Of a stretch of DNA of 64,000 bases, positions 27,024-37,693 are shown piece by piece. A model generated the notes under the pieces. That model was not told the origin of the DNA. It did not search any database and saw only the letters and a list, made by a program, of their open reading frames with translations. The position numbers and the translations under genes are program-made. Source of the DNA: Leucobacter allii (GTDB lineage Bacteria > Actinomycetota > Actinomycetes > Actinomycetales > Microbacteriaceae); contig NZ_CP095045.1 in assembly GCF_022919155.1 (NCBI RefSeq), positions 1,054,001 through 1,118,000 of the forward strand, in the 5' to 3' direction. Positions within the stretch are counted from its first letter, which is position 1. Every line of letters starts with the position of its first letter.

Positions 27024-27812
27024 GTGAGCACCGGATCCGCAGCAGACTCCCGCCCCGTCGCGATCGTCACCGGCGCGGGCGCGCCCGACGGCATCGGCAT
27101 GGCGTGCGCGCGAGCGCTCGCGCCCACCCACCGGCTGATCGTGGCCGCCACGAGCGAGCGCATCCACGCGCGGGCCGATGCGCTCGCGAGCTCGGGCGGC
27201 GAGGCCCTCGGCTTCGTGGGAGACCTCACCGATCCCGCGGCGGCCGAAGCGCTCGTGAGCCTCGCGCGTTCGCGGTGGGGTCGGCTCGACGCCCTCGTGA
27301 ACAACGCCGGCATGGTCTCGGTGACCTCGAGCGACGAGCCCGCGCCGCTCGGCGCCACCACCGACGCGCAGTGGCGGCGCTCGGTCTCGCGGAATCTCGA
27401 CACCACGTTCCTGGTCTCCCGCGCCGCCCTCGCCCCCATGCGCGAGGCCGGATTCGGCCGCATCGTGAACGTCGGCTCGCTCTCCGGGGCGGTCATGGCC
27501 TATCGCGGCGACGCCGCCTACCACGCGGCCAAGGCGGGCATCGTCGGCCTCAGCCGATCCCTCGCGGTCGACTACGCGCGGGCGGGGATCACCTGCAACG
27601 TCGTCGCGCCCGGGTGGATCGCCACGGGGTCGGCCACCGCGGAGGAGATCGAGATGGGCTCGCGGACGCCGATGGGCCGTCCCGGACGGCCCGAGGAGGT
27701 CGCCTCGCTCGTCGCCTACCTGGTCTCGCCCGCGGCCTCCTACCTCACGGGGCAGGTGCTCGTGGTCGACGGCGGCAACTCGGTGGACGAGGAGCCGGGC
27801 GCCGCGCGGTGA
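27024..27812 (+). CDS. SDR-family oxidoreductase (FabG-like)
   Basis: A 262-residue classical short-chain dehydrogenase. The nucleotide motif is [19 protein letters not shown], which departs from TGxxxGIG by an inserted proline-aspartate. The structural Asn lies in LVNNAGMVS, and the catalytic Ser and Tyr-x3-Lys are in VGSLSG and [14 protein letters not shown]. The C-terminus [17 protein letters not shown] is typical. The start is GTG; GAGAAT ends 6 nt upstream and may be a leaderless -10. The substrate, a hydroxy- or keto-acyl compound, cannot be named. In many actinobacteria rpsO would lie here, before pnp. Confidence 0.85.
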   Translation: MSTGSAADSRPVAIVTGAGAPDGIGMACARALAPTHRLIVAATSERIHARADALASSGGEALGFVGDLTDPAAAEALVSLARSRWGRLDALVNNAGMVSVTSSDEPAPLGATTDAQWRRSVSRNLDTTFLVSRAALAPMREAGFGRIVNVGSLSGAVMAYRGDAAYHAAKAGIVGLSRSLAVDYARAGITCNVVAPGWIATGSATAEEIEMGSRTPMGRPGRPEEVASLVAYLVSPAASYLTGQVLVVDGGNSVDEEPGAAR

Positions 27813-27881
27813 CGCTGCGGCGCCCGCGGAGGGAGACCCGGCCGATGGCGCGCGCACTGGGGTCTTTCGGGGCGGCGGTGC

Positions 27882-28095
27882 TACGCTGATACCGCAGACG
27901 AACGTCTGCGTCAACGAAGAACCGAGCACGTCGACGGGCGGGCTGGTCTTCGGTGGTGGATCCCCCTGGCGGCCGCGACGAGATGTCGCGTCGGGAGCAG
28001 GGTGGCCTTCTACTGAACATCAGCTCCGGTCCACGCGGCCATCGCTGCGGCGACCCGGACTGTCCGTCGCGTGCTCTCGTGAGTAAGGAGAACCC
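27882..28095 (+). promoter_or_regulatory. pnp: pnp promoter and structured 5' leader
   Basis: TACGCT (27882-27887) is a likely -10, so RNA would begin close to 27894. A perfect 7-bp hairpin, GCAGACG-AA-CGTCTGC, occupies 27894-27909, right at the predicted 5' end. A longer bulged stem pairs 27915-27927 with 27942-27952, and CGCGAC-GAGAT-GTCGCG folds at 27974-27990. The leader is about 200 nt and carries AAGGAG before the GTG. Such structure suits RNase-dependent autoregulation of pnp as known in E. coli, but that is inference here. Confidence 0.5.
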
Positions 28096-30360
28096 GTGGA
28101 GGGTCCTGAAATCAAGTTCGCCGAGGCCGTGCTCGACAACGGCTCGTTCGGCAAGCGCACCATCCGCTTCGAGGCGGGCCGTCTCGCGCAGCAGGCGCAG
28201 GGCGCCGTCGCCGCGTACCTCGACGAGGAGACCATGCTCCTCTCGGCGACCAGCGCCTCGAAGCACCCGAAGGATCACTTCGACTTCTTCCCGCTGACCG
28301 TCGACGTGGAGGAGCGCTCCTACGCCGCGGGCAAGATCCCCGGCTCCTTCTTCCGTCGCGAGGGCCGCCCGTCGACCGAGGCCATCCTCGTCTGCCGCCT
28401 GATCGACCGCCCGCTGCGCCCGTCGTTCGTCGACGGCCTCCGCAACGAGGTGCAGATCGTCGTCACCGTGCTCTCGATCGCGCCCGGCGAGTTCTACGAC
28501 GCGCTCGCGATCAACGCGGCCTCGATGTCGACGCAGATCTCCGGTCTGCCCTTCTCGGGCCCGATCGCCGGCGTGCGCCTCGCGCTCATCGGCGACCAGT
28601 GGGTCGCGTTCCCCACCGCGGAGCAGCTGCAGGACGCCGTCTTCGACCTCATGGTCGCTGGCCGGGTCGTGACGCAGGCCGACGGCACCGAGGACGTCGC
28701 GATCATGATGGTCGAGGCCGAGGCGACCGAGGGCTCCTGGAACCTCATCAAGGCCGGCGCGACCAAGCCCGACGAGGCCGTCGTCGCGCAGGGCCTCGAG
28801 GCGGCGAAGCCGTTCCTCACCCAGCTCGTGAAGGCGCAGGAGCAGCTCGCCGCGCAGTCGGCGAAGGAGGTGCAGGAGTACCCCGTGTTCCCGCCCTACA
28901 CCGACGAGGTGTACGCCGCGGTCGAGGCGCTCGCCGAGGGCGAGCTCGCCGGCATCTACCAGATCGCCGACAAGCAGGAGCGTCAGGACGCCGACGACGC
29001 GCTGAAGGCCCGCGTCAAGGAGGCCGTCGCCGCCAAGGTCGCGGCGGGCGAGCTCGACGCCTCGGCCGAGGGCCAGGTCTCCGGCGCGTACAAGTCGGTC
29101 ACCAAGAAGATCGTCCGCGGCCGCATCCTCTCCGAGGGCGCCCGCATCGACGGCCGCGGTCTGCGCGACATCCGCGCGCTCGACGCCGAGGTCCAGGTGA
29201 TCCCCCGGGTGCACGGCTCGGCGATCTTCCAGCGCGGCGAGACCCAGATCCTGGGCGTCTCCACGCTGAACATGCTGAAGATGGAGCAGCAGATCGACTC
29301 GCTGTCGCCCACGACCAGCAAGCGCTACATGCACCACTACAACTTCCCGCCCTACTCGACCGGTGAGACCGGCCGCGTCGGCAGCCCGAAGCGCCGCGAG
29401 ATCGGCCACGGCTTCCTCGCGGAGCGGGCGCTCGTGCCCGTGCTGCCGAGCCGCGAGGAGTTCCCGTACGCCATCCGCCAGGTCTCCGAGGCGCTCGGCT
29501 CCAACGGCTCGACCTCGATGGGGTCGGTCTGCGCGTCGACGCTCTCGCTGCTCAACGCGGGCGTGCCGCTGCGCGCCCCCGTCGCGGGCATCGCGATGGG
29601 CCTCGTCTCCGATCAGGTCGACGGCGAGACGCGCTACGCGACCCTCACCGACATCCTGGGCGCGGAGGATGCGCTCGGCGACATGGACTTCAAGGTCGCC
29701 GGCACCTCCGAGTTCGTGACGGCCCTCCAGCTCGACACGAAGCTCGACGGGATCCCCTCCGACGTCCTCGCCGGCGCGCTGTCGCAGGCGAAGGAGGCCC
29801 GGACGACGATCCTCGACGTCCTCTCGCAGGCGATCGACACCCCCGACGAGATGGCGCCGACCGCGCCGCGCGTCATCTCCGTGCAGATCCCGGTCGCGAA
29901 GATCGGCGAGCTCATCGGGCCCAAGGGCAAGACGATCAACGGCATCCAGGACGAGACCGGCGCCGACATCTCGATCGACGACGACGGCACCGTGTACATC
30001 GGCGCGGTCGACGGCCCCTCGGCCGAGGCGGCTCGGGCGCAGGTCAACGCCATCGCGAACCCGCAGAACCCCGAGGTCGGGGAGCAGTACCTCGGCACCG
30101 TGGTGAAGAACGCCGCCTTCGGCGCGTTCGTCTCCCTGCTCCCGGGCAAGGACGGCCTGCTGCACATCTCCGAGGTGCGCAAGCTCGCCGGCGGCAAGCG
30201 CATCGAGAGCGTGGACGACGTGCTCTCGATCGGCCAGAAGGTGCTCGTCAAGATCACCAAGGTCGACGACCGCGGCAAGCTCTCCCTCGAGCCCGTGCTC
30301 GAGGAGCAGGCGGAGGCCCCCGCGGCCGAGGCGGCCGAGGAGGCGCCCGCGGCCGAATAG
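28096..30360 (+). CDS. pnp: Polyribonucleotide nucleotidyltransferase (PNPase)
   Basis: A 754-residue 3'-5' exoribonuclease that phosphorolyses RNA and can add 3' tails. Two RNase PH domains are visible: the first contains [20 protein letters not shown], the second [15 protein letters not shown] and [20 protein letters not shown]. The inter-domain helical region lies between them. A KH domain begins at about 597 ([20 protein letters not shown]) and an S1 domain at about 660 ([19 protein letters not shown]). The tail is Ala/Glu-rich. GTG is the start, after AAGGAG. A long hairpin terminator follows. Confidence 0.97.
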   Translation: MEGPEIKFAEAVLDNGSFGKRTIRFEAGRLAQQAQGAVAAYLDEETMLLSATSASKHPKDHFDFFPLTVDVEERSYAAGKIPGSFFRREGRPSTEAILVCRLIDRPLRPSFVDGLRNEVQIVVTVLSIAPGEFYDALAINAASMSTQISGLPFSGPIAGVRLALIGDQWVAFPTAEQLQDAVFDLMVAGRVVTQADGTEDVAIMMVEAEATEGSWNLIKAGATKPDEAVVAQGLEAAKPFLTQLVKAQEQLAAQSAKEVQEYPVFPPYTDEVYAAVEALAEGELAGIYQIADKQERQDADDALKARVKEAVAAKVAAGELDASAEGQVSGAYKSVTKKIVRGRILSEGARIDGRGLRDIRALDAEVQVIPRVHGSAIFQRGETQILGVSTLNMLKMEQQIDSLSPTTSKRYMHHYNFPPYSTGETGRVGSPKRREIGHGFLAERALVPVLPSREEFPYAIRQVSEALGSNGSTSMGSVCASTLSLLNAGVPLRAPVAGIAMGLVSDQVDGETRYATLTDILGAEDALGDMDFKVAGTSEFVTALQLDTKLDGIPSDVLAGALSQAKEARTTILDVLSQAIDTPDEMAPTAPRVISVQIPVAKIGELIGPKGKTINGIQDETGADISIDDDGTVYIGAVDGPSAEAARAQVNAIANPQNPEVGEQYLGTVVKNAAFGAFVSLLPGKDGLLHISEVRKLAGGKRIESVDDVLSIGQKVLVKITKVDDRGKLSLEPVLEEQAEAPAAEAAEEAPAAE

Positions 30361-30374
30361 CCCGCTCCGCTCCA

Positions 30375-30425
30375 CGACGTCCGCCCGCCCCGCGCTGCTC
30401 GGCAGCCCGGGGTGGGCGGACGTCG
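30375..30425 (+). terminator. pnp: Terminator after pnp
   Basis: A 17-bp stem with one G-T mismatch pairs 30375-30391 (CGACGTCCGCCCGCCCC) with 30409-30425. It begins 15 bp after the pnp stop. Confidence 0.8.
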
Positions 30426-30536
30426 TCGTGCCGCCGGTCGCGGCGCACCCGAGGCGCGCCCGACGCGCCCGGCTCGTCCGGCTCGCCCGCCGAGCGCACG
30501 GCTGTTCCGTGCGGCTCGCGACCAGGGGCGAGGCCC

Positions 30537-30542
30537 TAGGCT
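30537..30542 (+). promoter_or_regulatory. -10 hexamer TAGGCT, leaderless promoter of the M16 peptidase
   Basis: TAGGCT is followed by GGGAGG and the ATG at 30549 (6 nt). The intervening GGGAGG abuts the ATG and is too close to act as a ribosome-binding site. Confidence 0.55.
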
Positions 30543-30548
30543 GGGAGG

Positions 30549-31960
30549 ATGCGCGATCCGATCCTCCTGCCCCTCGACCGCCCCGAGCTGACCGCCGAGC
30601 TCGGCGGCGGCACGGTCCGCCGCACGGTGCATCCGAGCGGCCTGCGGGTCCTCACGGAGCGGATGCCGGGGGCGCGCAGCGCATCGATCGGCTTCTGGGT
30701 GGGCGTCGGCTCGCGCGATGAGCAGGCCGAGCGGGGGACGCGCCCGGCAGCCTCGGCTCCACGCACTTCCTCGAGCATCTGCTCTTCAAGGGCACGCCGA
30801 CGCGGGACGCCTTCCAGATCGCCACGAGCTTCGACCGCATCGGCGCCGAGCACAACGCGCTCACCGCGAAGGAGTACACCTGCTACTACGCGAAGGTGCG
30901 CGACGCCGACCTCGACGGTGCGGTGACCGTGCTGGCCGACATGGTGACGAACTCGGTGCTCGACGGCGGCGAGTTCGAGAACGAGCGCGAGGTCATCCTC
31001 GAGGAGCTCGCGATGGCCGCCGACGATCTCGCCGACGTCGCGAACGAGCGCTTCTTCGAGGCGGTGCTCGGCGAGCACCCGCTCGGCCGGCCGATCGGCG
31101 GCCTGCCCGAGACGATCCGCGAGGCGCGCCGCGACGACGTCGACGCGCACTACCGCGGCCGCTACGACCCGGCGACCCTCGTCGTCACCGCCGCGGGCGC
31201 CGTCGACCACGATCACCTCGTCGCGCAGATCGTCGCCGCGCTCGACGCCTCGCCCGAGGAGCGCTGGCACACGGATCGGGCCTCCCTGCCCGCCCGTCGC
31301 CTCCCGGGCGCCGGTGCGGCGGGGCGCGTCGACGGCGCCGCGATGGCCGACGCGACCGGGGGCGCGGCGTCCGCGGCCGAGGCCCGGCTGCAGCTCACGG
31401 AGCGCCCGAGCGAGCAGGTGCACCTCCTCATCGGCACGGAGGGGCTGCGCTCGGGGGATCCGCGGCGCTTCGCCTTCGGGATCATGAACTCCGTGCTCGG
31501 CGGCGGCATGTCGAGCCGCCTTTTCCAGGAGATCCGGGAGAAGCGCGGGCTCGCCTACACGGCCTACTCCTTCGGCGCGAGCTACTCGGATTCCGGGGTC
31601 TTCGGCATGTACGCGGGATCGGCTCCCGAGAAGGCGGCCGAGGTCGTCGAGCTCAGCCGGGTCGAACTCGGCAGGGTCGCGGACTCGGGGATCACCGAGG
31701 AGGAGCACGAGCGGGCGCTCGGGCAGATCGCCGGTTCCTCGGCGCTCGCCCTCGAGGACTCGGACACCCGCATGGGCCGTCTCGCGCGCGCCGAGCTCGG
31801 CTCGGGGGAGCTCTACGATCTCGACGCCTCCCTCGAACGCTTCGCCGCCGTCACGGCCGAGGAGATCCGCGAGATCGCGGCGCTGCTCGCGGGGCGGCCG
31901 CAGACGGTGGTCGCCGTGGGGGACACCGCGCGATCCGGGCTGGGCGGGGCGCGCCGGTAG
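30549..31960 (+). pseudogene. M16 zinc metalloprotease, frameshifted (probably one base missing)
   Basis: The N-terminal 60 codons read in one frame up to VGSRDEQAERG. The active-site stretch GSLGSTHFLEHLLFKGTP and everything after it (EHNALTAKEYTCYYAKVRD, then ENEREVILEELAMAADDLAD) read in the -1 frame to the stop at 31958. Adding one G to the five-G run at 30733-30737 restores a continuous 470-residue insulinase-family protein with the HxxEH motif at 30764-30778 and the downstream Glu ligand in EREVILEE. Position after pnp and before dapB is classical for the actinobacterial M16 peptidase. A sequencing error is more likely than true loss, since the rest is perfectly conserved. Confidence 0.85.
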
Positions 31961-31963
31961 GCT
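31958..31963 (+). promoter_or_regulatory. dapB: -10 hexamer TAGGCT, leaderless promoter of dapB
   Basis: TAGGCT is followed by 6 nt and the ATG at 31970. Its first three bases are the TAG stop codon of the preceding M16 gene. Confidence 0.55.
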
Positions 31964-31969
31964 GAGGGC

Positions 31970-32713
31970 ATGTCGAAGCGCGTAGCGGTGGCCGGGGCCT
32001 CCGGCCGGCTGGGATCACTCATCTGCGAGGTCGTCGAGGCGCACCCCGGCTTCGCGCTCGTCGACCGATTGGGGAGCGCCTCGCCGATCGACGCGGGGGC
32101 CGACGCCGAGATCCTCATCGACGCCAGCCACCCCGAGGCGTCGGCGGGGATCGTCGACCGGGCGCTGTCGCGGGGCCAGCAGGTGATCGTGGGGACGAGC
32201 GGCTGGTCGGCCGATCGGCTCGCCGTGCTGCGGGATCGGCTCGCGGCCGCCCCGGAGCGCGGCGTCATCGTCGTCCCCAACTTCTCGCTCGGCTCGGTGC
32301 TCGGCACCGCGCTCGCGCGCATCGCTGCCCCGTACTTCGACGCCGTCGAGATCATCGAGGCCCACCATCCGAAGAAGGTCGACTCGCCGAGCGGCACCGC
32401 CGTGCGCACGGCCGAGATCATCGCCGAGGCGCGCGGCGGCCGGGCGACCGAGGCCCCCTTCGCCGAGCAGCCCGCCCGCGGCGAACTCGTCGCCGGAATC
32501 CCGATCCACAGCCTGCGCCTCGCCGGTGTCGTCGCGAAGCAAGAGGTCCGCTTCGGCGGGCCGGGCGAGGTGCTGACGCTCACCCACGACACCCACTCGA
32601 ACGAGGCCTACCGCGCCGGGATCCGTGCCGCGCTCGAGGCCGCTCCCGGGGCCCGGGGCCTCACGATCGGGCTCGACGCGCTGCTCGGCCTGGACGCCGG
32701 GGGCGCCGCGTGA
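31970..32713 (+). CDS. dapB: 4-hydroxy-tetrahydrodipicolinate reductase
   Basis: A 247-residue NAD(P)H-dependent reductase in the DAP/lysine pathway. The nucleotide motif is VAVAGASGRLGSLICEVVEA and the active-site segments are EAHHPKKVDSPSGTA and the VVPNFSLG loop. Length is the usual 245-250. It is followed by a TPR membrane protein whose GTG start overlaps its stop (GTGA). dapA and dapF lie elsewhere in this window. Confidence 0.96.
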   Translation: MSKRVAVAGASGRLGSLICEVVEAHPGFALVDRLGSASPIDAGADAEILIDASHPEASAGIVDRALSRGQQVIVGTSGWSADRLAVLRDRLAAAPERGVIVVPNFSLGSVLGTALARIAAPYFDAVEIIEAHHPKKVDSPSGTAVRTAEIIAEARGGRATEAPFAEQPARGELVAGIPIHSLRLAGVVAKQEVRFGGPGEVLTLTHDTHSNEAYRAGIRAALEAAPGARGLTIGLDALLGLDAGGAA

Positions 32714-33180
32714 GCGCACGTGCGCGGGCGATCGCCGGGGTCGCCGTCATGAGCGCGCTGCTCGTGCTCTACTTCGTGTTCGCCGGGATCCGTGCGATCG
32801 CGCTGCTCGCCTCGGGGGAGGCCGTCCCCGTCGTCATGGGGGCGGCCATGCTCATCCTCCCGCTCATCGGCGCCTGGGCGCTCGGGCGCGAGATCCTCTT
32901 CGGCGCGCAGTCCACCGGGCTCGCGGACCGGCTCGAGGCGGAGGGGCTGCTCCCCGAGGAGCCGGTCGCCACGCACCCCTCCGGGCGGCCGGTGCGGGAG
33001 GACGCCGACGCGGCGTTCCCGCGCTACCGGGCCGAGACCGAGGCCGATCCGGATTCCTGGCGCGCGTGGATGCGGCTCGGGATCGTCTACGACGCTTGCG
33101 GGGACCGCAAGCGCGCCCGCGCGGCGATCCGCGAGGCCATCGCGCTCGCCCGGCGGGACCGCCGCACCGCCACGAACTGA
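32710..33180 (+). CDS. Small membrane protein with a TPR-like C-terminus
   Basis: A 156-residue protein with two N-terminal transmembrane helices (AIAGVAVMSALLVLYFVFAG and AVPVVMGAAMLILPLIGAWAL) and a cytoplasmic C-terminus holding one tetratricopeptide-like pair (DSWRAWMRLGIVYDACGDRKRARAAIREAIALA). The GTG start overlaps the dapB stop. Proteins of this type follow dapB in several actinobacteria, but no function is known. Confidence 0.72.
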   Translation: MSARARAIAGVAVMSALLVLYFVFAGIRAIALLASGEAVPVVMGAAMLILPLIGAWALGREILFGAQSTGLADRLEAEGLLPEEPVATHPSGRPVREDADAAFPRYRAETEADPDSWRAWMRLGIVYDACGDRKRARAAIREAIALARRDRRTATN

Positions 33181-33294
33181 GGAGATCCCCCGCCTCGTCA
33201 TCGAATTCGAGGGATCGGCACAGTAAACGGGGCGAAATGCAACGGATTCCGATGATTTCCTCAAGAGGATTCGCGAAATGCGGAGCGAGCTGCC

Positions 33295-33402
33295 TAGAAT
33301 CGTCGGCGGACCGCACCGGCCTCAGTCGATGAGACTCTGCGCACAGCCCGCCGGTGCCGAAGTGATCCGGGGCTCACGACGCCCCGAGAGAGACGAGCTT
33401 CC
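33295..33402 (+). promoter_or_regulatory. Promoter and structured leader of the APC permease
   Basis: TAGAAT at 33295-33300 is a very good -10; a TTCGCG at 33270-33275 is a poor -35. The leader of about 95 nt can fold GCACCGGC (33313-33320) with GCCGGTGC (33350-33357), then CGGGGC (33368-33373) with GCCCCG (33381-33386) just before the start codon. Upstream of the -10 lie two copies of GCGAAATGC (33232-33240 and 33273-33281) and the inverted repeat TCCTC-AA-GAGGA (33258-33269). Confidence 0.45.
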
Positions 33403-35001
33403 ATGGCAAGCAAGGGCGCACCCGCGAGCCCCCCGACCCGAGCACTCGACTCCGTCAGCGGCATCAGCCGCAAGGGACTGGAGTCGGGCACGGTGACCGT
33501 CTTCGGGGCCGTCATCATCGGCCTCTCCGTGTGCGCGCCCGCCTACACGCTCACCTCGGCGGTCGGGCCGGCGGCCCAGGGCGTCGGCTGGCAGACGCCG
33601 GCCATCTTCCTCGCGGGCTTCATCCCGATGCTGCTCGTCGCCTTCGGGTACCGCGCACTCAACGATCGCATGCCGGACTCCGGTACCTCATTCACCTGGG
33701 CGACGCGCGCCTTCGGCCCGTGGATCGGCTGGATGGCGGGGTGGGGGCTCATCGCCGCGACGGTGCTCGTGCTCTCGAACCTCGCCGGCGTCGCCGTCGA
33801 CTTCCTCTACGAGACCCTCGCGATCGCGCTCGGCGATCCCGGCATCGCCGACCTCGCCGACAATGTGGGCATCAACATCGTCACCTGCCTCGCCTTCATG
33901 GCGCTCGCCACATGGGTGTCGTACTCGGGCATGACCTCGACGAAGATCTTCCAGTACATCACCGTCTTCTTCCAGATGGGCGTAATGGTCTGGTTCATCC
34001 TCGCGATGTTCTTCTTCGCGGATCCGAACCCGAACACCGGCGTCCGCTACACCCCGGAACTCTCCTGGTTCAACCCCTTCGCGATCGACGGGCTGAGCGC
34101 GTTCGCCGCCGGCCTCGCCGTGTCCATCTTCGTCTACTGGGGCTGGGACACCGTGCTCACCCTCGGCGAGGAGACGAAGCGCTCGAAGGGGCGCATGTCC
34201 ACCGAGGGCAAGGCGGCCATGATCCTCGTGGCGATCCTGCTCGTGATGTACGTCGGCACGGCGACCGCCACCCTCGTCTGGGCCGGCGTCGGCACCGACA
34301 GCTACGGTCTCGCGAACACCTCGATCGCGGAGAACGTGTTCGCCGCGATCTCGCACCCGGTCATGGGCGGGGCCGCGATCCTGCTCACCCTCGGCATTCT
34401 CCTCAGCGCGGTCTCCTCCATCAACACGACCGCGATCTCGCCCGCGCGCACCCTGCTCGCGATGTCGCACTACGGCGCGCTGCCCGCATCGATCAAGAAG
34501 ATCCACCCCAAGCACAAGTCGCCGTACGTCGCCCTGCTGTGGTCCTCCGTCGTCGCGTCGGCCTTCTACGCGATCATGCGCTTCCTCAGCGAGGACGTGC
34601 TCTGGGACACCATCACCGCGCTCGGCATGATGGTCTGCTTCTACTACGGCATCACCGCGCTCTCGAGCACGTGGTACTTCCGCAAGACCGCCGGCCGCGA
34701 AGGCTTCGGCGCGCTCTGCCTGAAGGTCCTGCTGCCCGGACTCGGCGGCGTCTTCCTGCTGTTCACCTTCGTGCAGACGACCATCGACAGCTTCGATCCG
34801 GCCTTCGGCTCCGGGAGCAGCCTCTGGGGCATGGGCCTCGTCGGCGTGCTGGGCGTGCTCGTCCTCGTCATCGGCGTCGTACTGATGCTCGTCTGGTCGC
34901 GGAGGTCCCCGGCGTTCTTCCGCGGGCAGGTCATCACCCGCGGCGACGACAGCGAGGGGGCCGACGCCGCGCCGGTCTTCGACGACGGCATCCCCGGCTG
35001 A
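33403..35001 (+). CDS. APC-family amino acid permease
   Basis: A 532-residue secondary transporter with about 12 transmembrane helices. The first helix region ([21 protein letters not shown]) and the segment [20 protein letters not shown] match APC permeases, as does the cytoplasmic [12 protein letters not shown] loop. The start ATG follows a weak purine stretch (GAGAGAGACGAG). Substrate specificity is not readable; an amino acid or polyamine is likely. It lies 28 bp before the GGDEF gene and is part of an insertion into the dapB-thyA backbone. The upstream region is unusually AT-rich, with repeats suggesting regulation. Confidence 0.88.
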   Translation: MASKGAPASPPTRALDSVSGISRKGLESGTVTVFGAVIIGLSVCAPAYTLTSAVGPAAQGVGWQTPAIFLAGFIPMLLVAFGYRALNDRMPDSGTSFTWATRAFGPWIGWMAGWGLIAATVLVLSNLAGVAVDFLYETLAIALGDPGIADLADNVGINIVTCLAFMALATWVSYSGMTSTKIFQYITVFFQMGVMVWFILAMFFFADPNPNTGVRYTPELSWFNPFAIDGLSAFAAGLAVSIFVYWGWDTVLTLGEETKRSKGRMSTEGKAAMILVAILLVMYVGTATATLVWAGVGTDSYGLANTSIAENVFAAISHPVMGGAAILLTLGILLSAVSSINTTAISPARTLLAMSHYGALPASIKKIHPKHKSPYVALLWSSVVASAFYAIMRFLSEDVLWDTITALGMMVCFYYGITALSSTWYFRKTAGREGFGALCLKVLLPGLGGVFLLFTFVQTTIDSFDPAFGSGSSLWGMGLVGVLGVLVLVIGVVLMLVWSRRSPAFFRGQVITRGDDSEGADAAPVFDDGIPG

Positions 35002-35029
35002 GCGCGGCCGGGGGCGGAGGCGGGGAGCG

Positions 35030-36889
<1,860 letters not shown>

Positions 36890-36891
36890 CC

Positions 36892-37524
36892 GTGCGGCTC
36901 GGGATGGTGTGGGCGGAGGCCCGCGGCGCCGGCGGGCGGGGCGCCATCGGCCGCGGCGGCACCATGCCGTGGCGGCTCCCCGAGGATCTCGCGCATTTCA
37001 AGCGCGTGACGCTCGGTGCGCCCGTGATCATGGGGCGGCGCACCTGGGAGTCGCTCCCCGAGCGCTTCCGTCCGCTGCCCGGGCGCACGAATCTCGTCGT
37101 CACGCGCGCCGCGGAACTCGACGCGCCCGGGGCGGTCGTCGTCCGATCGCTCGAGGACGCGGTCGCGCGCGCCGCGGAGGCCGCGGGATCGTCCGGGACT
37201 CGCGCGGCCGAGTCCACGAGTGCGCACGCGCCCCGCACCGACGCTTCCGGGGCCGATGCGGATGCGGATGCGGACGCGCCTGGGACGGCCGCGCCCGCGG
37301 ACGAGGCCTCCGACACCGCCTGGATCATGGGCGGCGGCTCGCTCTACGCCGCGGCCATGCCGCTCGCCGATGAGCTGATCGTCACGCGGATCGATCTCGA
37401 GGTGCCGGATGCCGACACCTTCGCCCCGCCGATCGGCTCCGAGTGGACGCTCGTCGACCCCGGGGAACCGCTCGTCTCGCGGTCGGGCCTCGGCTACCGC
37501 TTCGAGCGCTGGCACCGCGCCTGA
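36892..37524 (+). CDS. folA: Dihydrofolate reductase with low-complexity insertion
   Basis: A 210-residue enzyme reducing dihydrofolate with NADPH. The core is classical: [20 protein letters not shown] then TMPWRLPEDLAHFKRVTLG, VIMGRRTWESLP, LVVTR, and IMGGGSLYAAAMPLADELIVTRI. It is about 45 residues longer than usual because of an Ala/Ser/Thr/Asp-rich insertion at roughly 98-142 containing a run of Ala-Asp, encoded by GATGCG-type repeats. This insertion lies before the strand carrying MGGGS, probably in a surface loop. The GTG start is 2 bp after thyA. Confidence 0.93.
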   Translation: MRLGMVWAEARGAGGRGAIGRGGTMPWRLPEDLAHFKRVTLGAPVIMGRRTWESLPERFRPLPGRTNLVVTRAAELDAPGAVVVRSLEDAVARAAEAAGSSGTRAAESTSAHAPRTDASGADADADADAPGTAAPADEASDTAWIMGGGSLYAAAMPLADELIVTRIDLEVPDADTFAPPIGSEWTLVDPGEPLVSRSGLGYRFERWHRA

Positions 37525-37582
37525 GCGGCGCTCCCTCGCGCGCCCGATGTCCTGTCGCGCGCGTCCCGACTGGCCTGCGATG

Positions 37583-37626
37583 CACGCGAACGGGCCTGAA
37601 CTCGTGACGTGAGCCCCGTTCGCGTG
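37583..37626. repeat. 12-bp inverted repeat (stem-loop) between convergent folA and DUF559 genes
   Basis: CACGCGAACGGG and its exact complement CCCGTTCGCGTG flank a 20-nt loop that itself contains CTCGTGACGTGAG. It may be a bidirectional terminator, since it lies between convergent genes. The right arm overlaps a 14-bp sequence repeated inverted beyond the DUF559 gene. Confidence 0.6.
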
Positions 37627-37634
37627 AATTCCGC
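37621..37634 (+). repeat. Left copy of a 14-bp inverted repeat flanking the DUF559 gene
   Basis: CGCGTGAATTCCGC is repeated exactly, in inverted orientation, at 38809-38822. The two copies bracket the DUF559 gene and span about 1.2 kb. Confidence 0.6.
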
Positions 37635-37693
37635 GGGGTCTCGGGCGTTTGGAGTGGCGGGCGTGCCGGGGCGCGACGAGCCGGGCGGGGCGT

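Noticed and set aside
27745..30375. An open frame of 876 codons on the minus strand opposite pnp
   Set aside because: The composition is that of an antisense shadow (repeated Leu, Val, Asp, Arg), while the plus strand encodes unmistakable PNPase.
30896..31960. The second half of the M16 peptidase as a separate gene starting at GTG 30896
   Set aside because: It lacks a ribosome-binding site and would lose the HxxEH zinc motif, which is encoded just upstream in the same frame.
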